A stretch of DNA of 64,000 nt from Ornithinimicrobium sp. CNJ-824. Lineage in GTDB: Bacteria > Actinomycetota > Actinomycetes > Actinomycetales > Dermatophilaceae. The notes below the pieces were generated by a model. The model was not told the origin of the DNA, did not search any database, and saw only the letters and a program-made list of their open reading frames with translations. Where the stretch lies: the NCBI RefSeq assembly GCF_001942405.1, contig NZ_MKKA01000061.1, positions 62,001 through 126,000 of the forward strand, read 5' to 3'. Of the stretch, positions 44,639 through 54,699 are shown piece by piece. The number at the start of each line of letters is the position of its first letter. Position 1 is the first letter of the stretch. Made by a program: the position numbers and the translations under genes.

Positions 44639-45120
44639 TCAGCGCAGCTCGCCCAGCCCACCACGGTAATGGACCAGGGCCGGTTCGTCGGTCGTCGGCG
44701 CGTCGACGGCGACCACCTCGCCCACGCACAGCTGGTGGTCGCCGGCGGGATGGACCGCGTAGGTCCGGCACTCGAAGCTGGCCAGCGCTCCGTCGACGAG
44801 AGCCACCCCGGTCCGCTCCCCCCGTCGGTGCGACACGCGGGCGAGCTGGTTGTGCAACGGCGCCCGGGCTCGCCGAGCCAGGTCGCCAGGGCCCGGTGGC
44901 GCGCAGGCAGGACGCTGACCCCCCACGGCTCGCCGGCCCGGATCCCCTCGAGCACCCGCGCCTCGTCGTGCAGGCTCACCAGGAGCAGGACGGGGCGCAG
45001 CGACACGCTCGTGAGCGTGTCGACGGTCAGGGCGACGTCGTGGCCCCGGTGCCGCGAGGTGACGACGGTCACCCCGGAGGCGAACCGGCCCATGGCCTGC
45101 CGGAAACGCCCGGCGTCCAC
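44639..45120 (-). pseudogene. Flavin reductase family (FMN-binding split-barrel) protein, one frameshift
   Basis: This is a short-chain flavin reductase-like oxidoreductase. The first part shows FRQAMGRFASGVTVVTSRH, VDTLTSVSLRPVLLLVSL and WGVSVLPARHRALATWLG. The second, in the next frame, shows PLHNQLARVSHR, VALVDGALASFECRTYAVHP and the family GDHQLCVGEVVAVD motif. One base is missing near 44865. It would supply reduced FMN or FAD to a partner monooxygenase, or act alone; no partner is evident. The start is uncertain: the GTG at 45120 is likely, but the coding frame extends to a CTG at 45162 that overlaps the mshB stop. Confidence 0.83.
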
Positions 45121-45158
45121 CTCCGTGGTCTCGTCGGACGGGCCGTGAGTGGGCTCGC

Positions 45159-46048
45159 TCAGGGCTCCCCGACCTCCCACCGTGCGTAGCCCTCGCGGCC
45201 GGGCAGACGGGCCGCCAGGTCGTTGCTCAGCGTGTACCACCCCTCGTGCACGGTCACCTGGGTCGGGTGCTCGCGCAGGGCCGCCACCTGGCGGTCCAGG
45301 GCGTCGGCGTCCACCACCCCGTGCGTGACGGCCTCGTCGGCCACGACCGACGGGGGGAACGGGTCGTCGGGCCCGGGGATCCGCACCAGGCCGCCGGCCG
45401 GGCTGCGGGTGTCCGGCGGCACGTGCCGGGCCAACCACTCCCGGTCCTCCTCCGCCCAGGAGCGCGGGGTGAGGACCACGAAGAGGGCGGGACGTGTCGC
45501 TGCGGGTATGGCGCGCACGGCCGCCACCGTCACCCGGTGGGTCTGCACGTGGTCGGGGTGGCCGTAGCCACCCTCGGGGTCGTAGGTGAGGACCAGGTCC
45601 GGCCGCAGGCAGGCCAGCTGGTCGGCGAGGACACCCGCCGCCTCCTCGACGTGCGCGGCCGCGAAGGCGAGGGGGTGGGACGCCGCCGGCGAGCCCGCCA
45701 TCCCGCTGTCGCGCCAGCGCGGCCGGTCCCCGCCCAGGTAGTGGTGCCGCACGCCCAGGGCGGCCGTGGCGCGGGTGACCTCCCCGTGCCGGTGCGGGCC
45801 CAGCTCGGCGCTGCCCTCGAGGGGAGCCAGCGCGGGCGGGATCACCTCGCCCTCCTCGCCGAGCGTGCACGTGACGACGTGGACCTCGTCGCCGGCCAGC
45901 GCGTGGGAGGCCAGCGCCACGCCGGTGGCAAGGGTCTCGTCGTCCGGATGGGCGTGCACCGCCACGACCCGGAGCGGTCGCCCGGCGACGCCGACGCGTC
46001 CCGCAGGGCGGGCCGGCGCTCGGCGGACCGGCCGCGGGGGGCCGTCAC
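45159..46048 (-). CDS. mshB: N-acetyl-GlcN-Ins deacetylase MshB (mycothiol synthesis), probable frameshift near the start
   Basis: This zinc deacetylase of the LmbE/PIG-L family performs the second step of mycothiol synthesis. Motifs: VVAVHAHPDDETLATG (zinc Asp/His), TCTLGEEGEV, HYLGGDRPRWRDSGM, VLTYDPEGGYGHPDHVQTHR and the C-terminal LREHPTQV with WYTLSN. The body is intact, but the first 25 or so codons fit another frame. The GTG at 46048 overlaps the typA stop (GTGA) and opens a frame of almost pure G/C third positions ([20 protein letters not shown]). Loss of one base near 45980 would join it to PLRVVAVHAHPDD. The uncorrected frame upstream has many A/T-ending codons and looks non-coding. 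Confidence 0.85.
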
Positions 46049-47970
46049 GGCTTGTTGCGTGCCCGGGCCGCCGTGCGGGCACGCAGGTTGGCGTCGAGGA
46101 CGACCTTGCGGACGCGGACGGCCTCGGGCGTGACCTCCACGCACTCGTCCTCGCGGCAGAACTCCAGCGACTGCTCGAGGGAGAGCAGCCGCGGAGGGAC
46201 GAGCCGCTCCAGCACGTCGGCGCCGGCCGAGCGGACGTTGGTGAGCTTGCGCTCCTTGGTGATGTTGACGTCCATGTCGTCGGCCCGGGAGTTCTCCCCG
46301 ACGATCATGCCCTCGTAGACCTCGGTCGTGGGCTCGACGAACAGGGTGCCCCGCTCCTGGAGGTTGAACATGGCGTAGGTCGTGGCCACGCCCGTGCGGT
46401 CGGAGACGAGGGATCCCGACTGGCGGGTGCGGATCTCGCCGAACCAGCGCTGGTAGCCGTCGAAGACGTGGTGGGCGATGCCGGTGCCCCGGGTCTCGGT
46501 GAGGAACTCGGTGCGGAAGCCGATGAGCCCGCGGGAGGGCACGACATACTCCATCCGCACCCAGCCCGTGCCGTGGTTGGTCATCTGCTCCATGCGGCCC
46601 TTGCGGGCGGCCATCAGCTGGGTGATGGTGCCCAGGTGCTCCTCGGGGGTGTCGATGGTGAGACGTTCCACCGGCTCGTGGAGCGCACCGTCGATCTCCT
46701 TGGTGACGACCTGCGGCTTGCCGACGGTCAGCTCGTAGCCCTCCCGCCGCATCTGCTCGACGAGGATCGCCAGGGCCAGCTCGCCGCGGCCCTGCACCTC
46801 CCACGTGTCGGGACGCTCGGTGGGCAGCACCCGCAGGGAGACGTTGCCGACGAGCTCCTTGTCGAGCCGGTCCTTGACGAGGCGGGCGGTCACCTTGGAG
46901 CCCTTGACCCGGCCCGCGAGCGGCGAGGTGTTGGTGCCGATCGTCATCGAGATGGCCGGCTCGTCGACGGTGATCAGCGGCAGCGGGACCGGGTGCTCGG
47001 CGTCGGCGAGGGTCTCGCCGATCGTGATCTCGGGGATGCCGGCGATGGCGATGATGTCGCCGGGGCCGGCCTCGTCGGCGGACTTGCGCTCCAGCCCCTC
47101 GGTCAGCAGCAGCTCGGTGATCTTGACCCGCTCGACCGACCCGTCGCGGCGGCACCACGCCACCTGCTGGCCCTTGCGGATCGTGCCCTCCCGCACACGG
47201 CACAGGGCCAGGCGGCCCAGGAACGGGCTGGAGTCGAGGTTGGTCACGTGGGCCTGCAGCGGCGCGCCCTCGGTGTAGGTCGGCGCCGGCACGGTGTCCA
47301 GGATGGTGGCGAACAACGGCTCCAGGTCGGGGCTGTCCGGGAGCTCCCCGTCCTGGGGGGCGGTCAGGGAGGCGCGTCCCGCCTTGGCCGAGGCGTAGAC
47401 CACCGGGAAGTCCAGCGCCCGCTCGACGACCTCGGGGTCGTGGTCGTCGAGGAGGTCCATGAACAGGGAGTAGACCTCGTCGACGACGTCGGCGATCCGG
47501 CTGTCGGGGCGGTCGACCTTGTTGATGCACAGCACGACGGGCAGGTGCGCCGCCAGGGCCTTGCGCAGCACGAACCGGGTCTGGGGCAGCGGGCCCTCCG
47601 ACGCGTCGACGAGCAGGACGACCCCGTCCACCATGGACAGCCCCCGCTCGACCTCGCCGCCGAAGTCGGCGTGCCCGGGGGTGTCGATGATGTTGATCGT
47701 CATGCCGCCCTCGGGCGCGTGCGCGCCCGCGTAGTGGATGGCGGTGTTCTTGGCGAGGATCGTGATCCCCTTCTCCCGCTCGAGGTCGCCGGAGTCCATC
47801 ACCCGCTCCACGTCCTCGCCGGGCGAGCGGTGCTCGGCGAAGGCACCGCCCTGCGTCAGCATCGCGTCGACCAGCGTGGTCTTCCCGTGGTCGACGTGGG
47901 CCACGATGGCCACGTTGCGGATGTCGAGGCGGTCGGCGCGCACGCCGGAACCGGTGTCGTCAGAAGGCAT
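46045..47970 (-). CDS. typA: Ribosome-associated translational GTPase TypA/BipA
   Basis: This 641-residue GTPase of the elongation factor superfamily acts in ribosome assembly and stress adaptation. GTPase motifs: [15 protein letters not shown] (G1), [12 protein letters not shown] (G2), [15 protein letters not shown] (G3), CINKVDRPD (G4) and YASAKAG (G5). EF-G-like domains III and V and the BipA-specific C-terminal domain follow ([37 protein letters not shown]). It starts at the ATG at 47970, or the in-frame ATG at 47979; both lie inside the end of the NUDIX gene, so the three genes NUDIX-typA-mshB overlap in sequence and probably form one unit. Confidence 0.95.
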   Translation of the reverse strand: MPSDDTGSGVRADRLDIRNVAIVAHVDHGKTTLVDAMLTQGGAFAEHRSPGEDVERVMDSGDLEREKGITILAKNTAIHYAGAHAPEGGMTINIIDTPGHADFGGEVERGLSMVDGVVLLVDASEGPLPQTRFVLRKALAAHLPVVLCINKVDRPDSRIADVVDEVYSLFMDLLDDHDPEVVERALDFPVVYASAKAGRASLTAPQDGELPDSPDLEPLFATILDTVPAPTYTEGAPLQAHVTNLDSSPFLGRLALCRVREGTIRKGQQVAWCRRDGSVERVKITELLLTEGLERKSADEAGPGDIIAIAGIPEITIGETLADAEHPVPLPLITVDEPAISMTIGTNTSPLAGRVKGSKVTARLVKDRLDKELVGNVSLRVLPTERPDTWEVQGRGELALAILVEQMRREGYELTVGKPQVVTKEIDGALHEPVERLTIDTPEEHLGTITQLMAARKGRMEQMTNHGTGWVRMEYVVPSRGLIGFRTEFLTETRGTGIAHHVFDGYQRWFGEIRTRQSGSLVSDRTGVATTYAMFNLQERGTLFVEPTTEVYEGMIVGENSRADDMDVNITKERKLTNVRSAGADVLERLVPPRLLSLEQSLEFCREDECVEVTPEAVRVRKVVLDANLRARTAARARNKP

Positions 47971-48412
47971 GCCCACCATTGTCGCAGCCGTCGGGCACCA
48001 GGTGCGCCGCCACGAAGGCGACCACCGGCAGGTCGTTCTCCAGCCAGGGCACCTCGTGCAGGGTCCCGCGCGTCAGCCACCGCAGCGCGTCGTGGTCCTC
48101 CAGCGGACGGGGCTCCCCCTCTCCCGGGGCGGTGACCGCCCACCACAGGTGCATCTCGTGGGACCGCCCTAGCGGCCACGGACCACCGGCGGGGTCCCCG
48201 AGCTCGACCCGCACGCCCAGCTCCTCGGCCGCCTCCCGCACGGCCGCGGCCGCGGGCTCCTCGCCGGGCTCCACCTTCCCGTCCGGGAACTCCCACCCGC
48301 CGGCCAGGGCGGGCGGCCCGCTGCGCCGCGCGGCGAGCAGCCGGCGGGGCCTGCGCAGGTCGTCCACGAGGGCCACGGCGGCCACCGCCACCCGTCCGGG
48401 CTCGAGCGTCAT
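47960..48412 (-). CDS. NUDIX hydrolase (MutT-like)
   Basis: This 150-residue nucleoside-diphosphate-X hydrolase has the full Nudix box GKVEPGEEPAAAAVREAAEELG, preceded by ALAGGWEFPDG, the arrangement of MutT proteins that clean oxidised nucleotides such as 8-oxo-dGTP. The remainder (HLWWAVTAPGEGEPRPLEDH and DALRWL) supports MutT2-like assignment, but substrate cannot be proved from sequence. ATG at 48412. Its last codons overlap the typA start. Confidence 0.9.
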   Translation of the reverse strand: MTLEPGRVAVAAVALVDDLRRPRRLLAARRSGPPALAGGWEFPDGKVEPGEEPAAAAVREAAEELGVRVELGDPAGGPWPLGRSHEMHLWWAVTAPGEGEPRPLEDHDALRWLTRGTLHEVPWLENDLPVVAFVAAHLVPDGCDNGGHAF

Positions 48413-48568
48413 ACCCCCATCCTGCCCGTCGCAGCTTCCTCCGCGTCGGGGCAGGTCACGGTCTCGTCACGACTTGCCACGCGCTCTTCCCCTGGGGGCC
48501 GGGTTGTGGTGAGGTCGGCTCGACCGGCCCTGTACCGGTCGGAACCACGTCCATGCCTAGGAGGCACG

Positions 48569-50275
48569 ATGAAGAACCGCATGGTGGGGGCCCTGGCGAC
48601 CAGCGCAGCGCTGGCCCTGGTGCTCACGTCCTGTGCCGAGTCGGAGCGCGACTCGGACACCGGTGACGCCAACGACGACAGCGCCGCGACCGGCACCGAG
48701 GACGGCGCGGCCGGAGGTGAGGCCAGCTCGGACGCCACGTTCATCTTCGGCGCGGCCGGCGCCCCGGCGACCTTCGACCCGTTCTACGCCAGCGACGGCG
48801 AGAGCTTCCGGATCAGCCGGCAGATCTACCAGAACCTCATCGGCATCGAGGAGGGCGGCACCGAGGGTGTCCCCGAGCTGGCCACCTCCTGGGAGGGCAG
48901 CGAGGACGGCCTGACCTGGACCTTCGAGCTCCAGGACGGCGTGACCTTCCACGACGGGACGCCGTTCGACGCCGAGGCCGTCTGCTACAACTTCGAGCGC
49001 TGGGCCGACCAGAACGAGGTCGGCCAGTCCCCCGCGATGGCCTACTACTACGGCAACGACTTCGGCTTCGGCGAGGACTCGTTGTACGAGTCCTGCGAGG
49101 CGGTCGACGACCTCACCGCCGAGGTGACGGTCAGCCGCGTGACCGGCAAGTTCCCGATGGTGCTGTCGCAGTCGTCCTACGCCATCCAGTCGCCCACCGC
49201 GCTGGAGGAGTACAACGCCAACGACGTGCAGGCCGAGGGCGACGCGTTCGTCTTCCCCGAGTACGACGAGCACCCGACCGGCACCGGACCGTTCATGTTC
49301 GAGTCCTACGACAACGCGGGCGGCACCGTGACCCTCACGCGCAACGAGGACTACTGGGGCGAGCCGGCCGGCGTGGCCGAGCTGGTCTTCAAGATCGTGC
49401 CGGACGAGAACGCCCGTCGCCAGGAGCTGCAGGCCGGCACCATCCACGGCTACGACCTGCCGAACCCGGTCGACTGGCAGGGCCTGGAGGACGACGGCAA
49501 CCAGGTCCTCATCCGCGACCCGTTCAACATCCTCTACCTGGGCCTGAACCCGATCGCCGACCCGCAGCTGGCCGACCCGCTGGTCCGCCAGGCGCTCTAT
49601 CACGCGATCAACCGTGAGCAGCTGGTGTCCTCCCAGCTGCCCGAGGGCGCGACCGTGGCGACGCAGTTCATGCCCGACACGGTGAGCGGCTACGACGGCT
49701 CGCTGGAGGCCTACGAGTACGACGTCGAGAAGGCTCAGCAGCTGCTGGAGGAGGCCGGCAAGTCCGACCTGGAGATCGACCTGTGGTACCCGACCGAGGT
49801 CACCCGCCCCTACCTGCCGGACCCGCAGCGCGTCTACGACGCGGTCAAGTCCGACTGGGAGGCCGCCGGCATCACGGTCAACCCGATCTCCAAGCCCTGG
49901 GCGGGCGGCTACATCGACGGCGCCCAGACCTCCCAGGCCCCGGCCTACTTCCTGGGCTGGACCGGTGACCTGAACTCGGCCGACAACTTCCTGTGCGCCT
50001 TCTTCTGCGGCGACGAGAACGCGTTCGGTACGAGCGAGTACGACTGGCACGACCAGCTGCAGGAGTCCCTGACGGCGGCCGACGCCGAGCCGGACGAGGA
50101 CACCCGCACCGGGATGTACGAGGAGCTCAACGCCAACATCATGAGCGAGGACTGGCTCCCGGGTCTGCCGATCTCCCACAGCCCGCCGGCCATCGTGGTC
50201 GCCGAGAACGTGGAAGGTCTGGTGCCCAGCCCGCTGACGGCGGAGGACTTCTCCACCGTCACCATCTCCGAGTGA
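48569..50275 (+). CDS. ABC transporter substrate-binding lipoprotein, peptide/nickel (SBP family 5) type
   Basis: This 568-residue extracellular binding protein captures the substrate for the importer encoded by the next four genes. It is a lipoprotein: MKNR, a hydrophobic core and LVLTSC with the acylated cysteine at residue 22. A Asp/Ser/Gly/Ala-rich linker runs to about residue 55. Family 5 signatures are clear: NLIGIEEGGTEGVPELATSW, DGVTFHDGTPFDAEAVCYNF, PTGTGPFMFESYD and QALYHAINREQLV. The substrate is likely an oligopeptide, but nickel, glutathione or other ligands cannot be excluded. A perfect AGGAGG site precedes the ATG at 48569. Confidence 0.93.
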   Translation: MKNRMVGALATSAALALVLTSCAESERDSDTGDANDDSAATGTEDGAAGGEASSDATFIFGAAGAPATFDPFYASDGESFRISRQIYQNLIGIEEGGTEGVPELATSWEGSEDGLTWTFELQDGVTFHDGTPFDAEAVCYNFERWADQNEVGQSPAMAYYYGNDFGFGEDSLYESCEAVDDLTAEVTVSRVTGKFPMVLSQSSYAIQSPTALEEYNANDVQAEGDAFVFPEYDEHPTGTGPFMFESYDNAGGTVTLTRNEDYWGEPAGVAELVFKIVPDENARRQELQAGTIHGYDLPNPVDWQGLEDDGNQVLIRDPFNILYLGLNPIADPQLADPLVRQALYHAINREQLVSSQLPEGATVATQFMPDTVSGYDGSLEAYEYDVEKAQQLLEEAGKSDLEIDLWYPTEVTRPYLPDPQRVYDAVKSDWEAAGITVNPISKPWAGGYIDGAQTSQAPAYFLGWTGDLNSADNFLCAFFCGDENAFGTSEYDWHDQLQESLTAADAEPDEDTRTGMYEELNANIMSEDWLPGLPISHSPPAIVVAENVEGLVPSPLTAEDFSTVTISE

Positions 50276-50316
50276 CCGTCCACCCTCCGGGGTGACCGTC
50301 CTCACCGACGGACGCA

Positions 50317-50349
50317 GCGGCGGACCGGGCCCCGTGCCCGGTCCGCCGC
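50317..50349 (+). terminator. Intra-operon hairpin between binding protein and permease genes
   Basis: A 13-bp perfect stem (GCGGCGGACCGGG/CCCGGTCCGCCGC) with a 7-nt loop lies 41 nt after the binding-protein stop and about 80 nt before the first permease gene. Such hairpins often act as partial terminators or mRNA stabilisers that keep the binding protein in excess. Confidence 0.6.
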
Positions 50350-50426
50350 ACGCGGTCCCGCCGCCCTGACCGACCCCACCCCTCCCACGCGGCGGCCGAC
50401 GCGCTCTCCCCCTCCGGAGGACCCCC

Positions 50427-51437
50427 GTGCTGAGGTTCATCGTCCGACGGATGCTGCAGGCCGTCCTGGCCCTCTTCGTGCTGAGCATCCTGCTGTTCGC
50501 CTGGTTGCGGTCGCTGCCCGGCGGCGTGGTCAGCGCCCTGCTCGGCGAGCGGGGGACGCCGGAGTCCACGGCCGCCCTGCGGGCCCAGCTGGGCCTGGAC
50601 CAGCCGTTGCCGGTGCAGTACTGGAAGTTCCTCCAGCGCGCGCTGCAGGGCGACTTCGGCACCTCCAACGGGGTCTACCGCGGCGAGCCCGCCCTCGACG
50701 TCTTCCTGCAGCGGCTGCCCGCCACGGTCGAGCTGAGCATCTTCGCCATGCTCATCGCCCTCACCCTGGCCATCCCGCTGGGCTACGTCGCCGCCCGCCG
50801 CCGCGGCGGACCGCTGGACACCGGTTCGATCATGTTCTCCCTCGTCGGCGTGGCCGTCCCCGTCTTCTTCCTGGCCTACGTGCTCAAGTACATCTTCGCC
50901 GTGCAGCTCGGCTGGCTGCCTCCCTCCGGACGCCAGAGCGTGGGGATCAACGCCACCCACATCACCAACATGTACGTCCTCGACGGGATCCTCACCCGGG
51001 AGTGGGACGCCGCCTGGGACGCGCTCAAGCACCTCGTCCTGCCGGCGTTCGCGCTGGCCTCGATCCCGTTCGCGATCATCTTCCGGATCACCCGGGCCGC
51101 GGTCATCGACGTCATGGACGAGGACTACGTGCGCACCGCCCGGGCCAAGGGCCTGACCCCCGGGGTGGTCCGCGTGCGGCACATCATGCGCAACGCGCTG
51201 ATCCCCGTGGTGACCATCGTCGGCCTGCAGATCGGTGCGCTGCTGGCCGGCGCGGTGCTCACCGAGAAGGTGTTCGCCTTCCAGGGGATCGGCCAGGCGC
51301 TGGCCATCGGCTTCGAGCGGCGCGACTACCCCGTGCTGCAGGTGCTCATCATGATGGCGGCCCTCATCTACATCGTCGTCAACCTCGTCGTCGACATCCT
51401 CTACGCCGTGATCGACCCGCGCGTGCGGACCAAGTGA
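50427..51437 (+). CDS. ABC transporter permease, DppB/OppB type
   Basis: This 336-residue inner-membrane permease has six predicted helices, beginning with FIVRRMLQAVLALFVLSILLF. The conserved cytoplasmic EAA-like loop reads DYVRTARAKGLTPGVVRVRH and is followed by NALIPVVTIVGLQIGALLAG, typical of the DppB side of dipeptide/oligopeptide importers. The first periplasmic loop holds GDFGTSNGVYRGEPALDVFL. GTG at 50427, with CCGGAGG 7 nt upstream. It pairs with the next gene to form the channel. Confidence 0.93.
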   Translation: MLRFIVRRMLQAVLALFVLSILLFAWLRSLPGGVVSALLGERGTPESTAALRAQLGLDQPLPVQYWKFLQRALQGDFGTSNGVYRGEPALDVFLQRLPATVELSIFAMLIALTLAIPLGYVAARRRGGPLDTGSIMFSLVGVAVPVFFLAYVLKYIFAVQLGWLPPSGRQSVGINATHITNMYVLDGILTREWDAAWDALKHLVLPAFALASIPFAIIFRITRAAVIDVMDEDYVRTARAKGLTPGVVRVRHIMRNALIPVVTIVGLQIGALLAGAVLTEKVFAFQGIGQALAIGFERRDYPVLQVLIMMAALIYIVVNLVVDILYAVIDPRVRTK

Positions 51438-51447
51438 GGAGTACACC

Positions 51448-52398
51448 GTGACCTCCATGACCTCACCCGGTCAGCGCAAGAAGGACCGGATCGACGCCCT
51501 GGCCGAGGCCGGCACCCTCTCCGACGAGGAGGGCGTGAGCCTGTGGCGCAGCGCGTGGCGCCGGCTGCGGCGCGACCCGGTCTTCCTCGTCGGGGCGGTC
51601 ATCATCGCCCTCTTCCTCGTGCTGGCGCTCATCGCCCCCTGGATCGCCCCGCACGACCCGGCGGCGCGCCTGCTCATCGAGCAGCGCACCCCGAACAACC
51701 CCATCCCCGAGCCGCAGCCGGGCCACCCGCTGGGGGCCGACGACGCCGGCCGGGACATGCTGTCCCGGCTCATCGTCGGGTCCCGGCAGACCCTCGTGGT
51801 GGGGGTCATGGCCACGCTGGGCGGCCTGGTCGGCGGGCTGACGCTCGGCACCCTGGCCGGCGGCCTGGGCGGCTGGGTCGACGGCGCCGTGATGCGCGTC
51901 GTCGACGTCATGCTGTCCATCCCCTCGCTGCTCATGGCCTTCTCCATCGCGGCCATGTTCGCCCGGCCCAGCCAGTGGACGGTGATCCTGGCCATCGCGA
52001 TCATCCAGATCCCCATCTTCGCCCGCCTCCTGCGCGGCTCGATGATGGCCCAGCGGCACAGCGACCACGTGCTGGCCGCCCGTGCCCTGGGCGTGCGCCC
52101 GACCGCGATCGTCTTCCGCCACATGCTGCCCAACTCGGTCGGACCGGTCATCGTCCAGGGCACCCTCGTGCTGGCCGTGGCCATCATCGACGCGGCCGCC
52201 CTGTCCTTCCTCGGCCTGGGCAGCCCCGACGACACCGTCCCCGAGTGGGGCCAGATGCTGGGCAAGGCCCAGCAGTACTTCAACACCCACCCCGAGGTCG
52301 CGGTCTACCCGGCGCTGTGCATCATCGTCGTCGCCCTGGGCTTCACCCTCATGGGCGAGTCGCTGCGCGAGGCCCTCGACCCCAAGTCCCGCCGATGA
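51448..52398 (+). CDS. ABC transporter permease, DppC/OppC type
   Basis: This 316-residue partner permease has the N-terminal OppC signature (SAWRRLRRDPVFLVGAVIIA), HPLGADDAGRDMLSRLIVGS after the first loop and the EAA loop DHVLAARALGVRPTAIVFRH, then MLPNSVGPVIVQGTLVLA. Six membrane segments are predicted. The GTG at 51448 follows the first permease gene by 10 nt with GAGGAG just upstream. Confidence 0.93.
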   Translation: MTSMTSPGQRKKDRIDALAEAGTLSDEEGVSLWRSAWRRLRRDPVFLVGAVIIALFLVLALIAPWIAPHDPAARLLIEQRTPNNPIPEPQPGHPLGADDAGRDMLSRLIVGSRQTLVVGVMATLGGLVGGLTLGTLAGGLGGWVDGAVMRVVDVMLSIPSLLMAFSIAAMFARPSQWTVILAIAIIQIPIFARLLRGSMMAQRHSDHVLAARALGVRPTAIVFRHMLPNSVGPVIVQGTLVLAVAIIDAAALSFLGLGSPDDTVPEWGQMLGKAQQYFNTHPEVAVYPALCIIVVALGFTLMGESLREALDPKSRR

Positions 52399-52408
52399 GG
52401 AGCCCGCA

Positions 52409-53496
52409 ATGAGCGTTCCCGCCACGACGTCGTCCGCCGGCCGCCCCTCGGGCCGCCGCGCGGCCGAGCCGCTGCTGTCGGTCCGGGACCTGTCCGTGAC
52501 CTTCGGCCGGGGCCGCAAGGCCTTCACCGCCGTCGACGGGGTCAGCTTCGACGTCGCCCCGGGTCAGACCGTGGGGCTCGTCGGAGAGTCCGGCTGCGGG
52601 AAGTCCGTCACCTCGCTGGCCATCATGGGGCTGCTGCCGGCCCGGGGCAACACGGTGACGGGCAGCGTGCGCTTCGACGGCGACGAGCTGCTCGACCTGC
52701 CCGGCGACCAGCTGCGCGACCGGCGGGGCCGGGACGTGGCCATGATCTTCCAGGACCCCCTGTCCTCGCTGAACCCCGTCGTCTCGTTGGGCGTGCAGGT
52801 CGCGAGGTGCTCCAGCGCCACCGGGGGATGAACAAGGACGCCGCCATGCGGCGGGCCACCGAGCTGCTCGACAAGGTCGGCATCCCCGACCCGACGCGCA
52901 GGCTCAAGGAGTATCCCCACCAGCTCTCCGGCGGGATGCGGCAGCGGGCACTCATCGCCATGGCCCTGGCGTGCGAGCCGCGGCTGCTCATCGCCGACGA
53001 GCCCACCACCGCGCTCGACGTGACGATCCAGGCCCAGATCCTGGCGCTGCTCAAGGAGCTCGTGCAGGACTCCGGGACCGCCCTGATCATGATCACCCAC
53101 GACCTGGGCGTCGTGGCGGGCCTGTGCGACGAGGTCAACGTGCTCTACGGCGGCCGCATCGTCGAACGGGCGCAGCGGCACGACCTGTTCGCCAAGCCCC
53201 GCCACCCCTACACGGGCGGGCTGCTGGCCTCCATCCCCCGGCTCCACGAGGAGCGGGGCCGACGGCTCACGCCGGTGCCCGGGTCCGTCGCCGACAACAT
53301 CCCCTGGTCCTCGGGCTGCGCCTTCGCACCCCGGTGCGCCTCGGCTATCGAGGTCTGCCGGGAACGGACGCCCGAGCTCGTGCAGGACCGGCCCGAGCTG
53401 GGGCCGGACCGTCTGCTGCGCTGCCACAACCCGCTGGAGTCCAACCCGATGGACGAGGACCGCGACGCCCCTCGGGGTGAGGAGACCAACCGATGA
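52409..53496 (+). pseudogene. ABC transporter ATP-binding protein, DppD/OppD type, one frameshift
   Basis: This is the first of two ATPases energising the importer. Walker A is [20 protein letters not shown] and the Q-loop FQDPLSSLNPV. After a break near 52801 (one base missing; VQV should join EVLQRH), the signature QLSGGMRQRALIAMALA, Walker B LLIADEPTTALDV and switch ITHDLGVVAGLCDEV continue, then the oligopeptide-specific C-terminal domain with CAFAPRCASAIEVCRE, a cysteine pattern that may bind an Fe-S cluster. The ATG at 52409 follows GAGGAG. The stop overlaps the next start (ATGA). Confidence 0.92.
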
Positions 53497-54695
53497 GCAC
53501 CGCCGCCCAGCCGTCCGAGCCCGGCCGCCGCCAGGAGGCGCCCTCCGGGGCCGGCCGTCGCACCCCCGACCCGGACGCCGACGTCCTGCTCGACGTCCGC
53601 GACCTCAAGGTCCACTTCCCCATCAAGAGCGGGGTGATCTTCGACCGAACCGTCGGCCACGTCTACGCCGTCGACGGGGTCGACCTGCAGATCCGCCGGG
53701 GCGAGACCTACGGGCTGGTCGGCGAGTCGGGCTGCGGGAAGTCGACCCTGGGCCGGGCGATCCTCCGGCTGGAGGACCTCACCGCCGGCAACGTCCTGTT
53801 CGAGGGGACCGACCTGGCCTCGCTCAAGGGCGAGGAGCTGCGCCGGCAGCGACGGCACATGCAGATGGTCTTCCAGGACCCGCTGGGCAGCCTCGACCCC
53901 CGCCAGACCGTGGAGCAGCTGCTCCTGGAGGGCATGCGCGCGCACGGCCTCACCAAGGACGTGGACGCCCGGCAACGCCTCAAGGACCTGCTCACCGCGG
54001 TCGGTCTGCCGCGCACCGCCCTGAGCAAGTACCCCCACGAGTTCTCCGGCGGCCAGCGCCAGCGCGTGGGCATCGCCCGGGCCCTGTCCGTCGACCCGCA
54101 GCTCATCGTGGCCGACGAACCGGTCAGTGCGCTCGACGTCTCCGTCCAGGCCCAGGTCATCAACCTGCTGGCCGACCTGCAGGAGGAGTTCAACCTCACC
54201 TACCTGGTCATCGCGCACGACCTGGCCGTGGTGCGCCACATCAGCGACCGGGTCGGGGTGATGTACCTCGGTGCCCTCGTCGAGGAGGCCGACGCCGACG
54301 ACCTCTACGGCCAGCCCCTGCACCCCTACACCCGGGCGCTGCTGTCGGCCGTGCCGGTGCCGGACCCGACCGTCGAGGACGACCGGGAGCAGATCCTGCT
54401 CGTGGGGGACCTGCCCTCCCCCGCCAACCCGCCCTCCGGCTGCCGCTTCCACACCCGTTGCCCGTGGCGCCAGCAGACCCGCTGCCACGACGAACGCCCC
54501 GTGCTGCGCGTGCCCGACCTTCCCGGCACCCCCGCCGGGCACCGGGTCGCCTGCCACTGGGCAGAGCAGATCGCCACCGGCGAGCTGCAGCCGCACACCG
54601 TGGACCCGGCCGCGACCGGCCGGGAGGGGTCCGCCCCCCACGACCCGGAGGACAGGGTGGATCCGATGGAGCTGACCGAGCAGGTCCAGCAGTAG
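53493..54695 (+). CDS. ABC transporter ATP-binding protein, DppF/OppF type
   Basis: This 400-residue ATPase pairs with the preceding one. Motifs: Walker [19 protein letters not shown]-loop [15 protein letters not shown], signature [17 protein letters not shown], Walker [17 protein letters not shown] and H-loop [13 protein letters not shown]. The C-terminal oligopeptide domain holds [15 protein letters not shown] with four cysteines, and an extra acidic tail of about 50 residues ends [15 protein letters not shown]. Start ATG at 53493, overlapping the previous stop by four bases. Confidence 0.94.
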   Translation: MSTAAQPSEPGRRQEAPSGAGRRTPDPDADVLLDVRDLKVHFPIKSGVIFDRTVGHVYAVDGVDLQIRRGETYGLVGESGCGKSTLGRAILRLEDLTAGNVLFEGTDLASLKGEELRRQRRHMQMVFQDPLGSLDPRQTVEQLLLEGMRAHGLTKDVDARQRLKDLLTAVGLPRTALSKYPHEFSGGQRQRVGIARALSVDPQLIVADEPVSALDVSVQAQVINLLADLQEEFNLTYLVIAHDLAVVRHISDRVGVMYLGALVEEADADDLYGQPLHPYTRALLSAVPVPDPTVEDDREQILLVGDLPSPANPPSGCRFHTRCPWRQQTRCHDERPVLRVPDLPGTPAGHRVACHWAEQIATGELQPHTVDPAATGREGSAPHDPEDRVDPMELTEQVQQ

Positions 54696-54699
54696 TCCC

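Noticed and set aside
45159..46082. An mshB start at the GTG at 46082, giving a 307-residue protein.
   Set aside because: Codons between 46082 and about 45980 in this frame have many A/T third positions and overlap the typA C-terminus, while the frame from the GTG at 46048 has almost pure G/C third positions.
50427..53496. A separate short ABC ATPase gene ending near 52830 and another starting at 52807.
   Set aside because: They are the two halves of one DppD/OppD-type ATPase; adding one base near 52801 gives a standard full-length protein.
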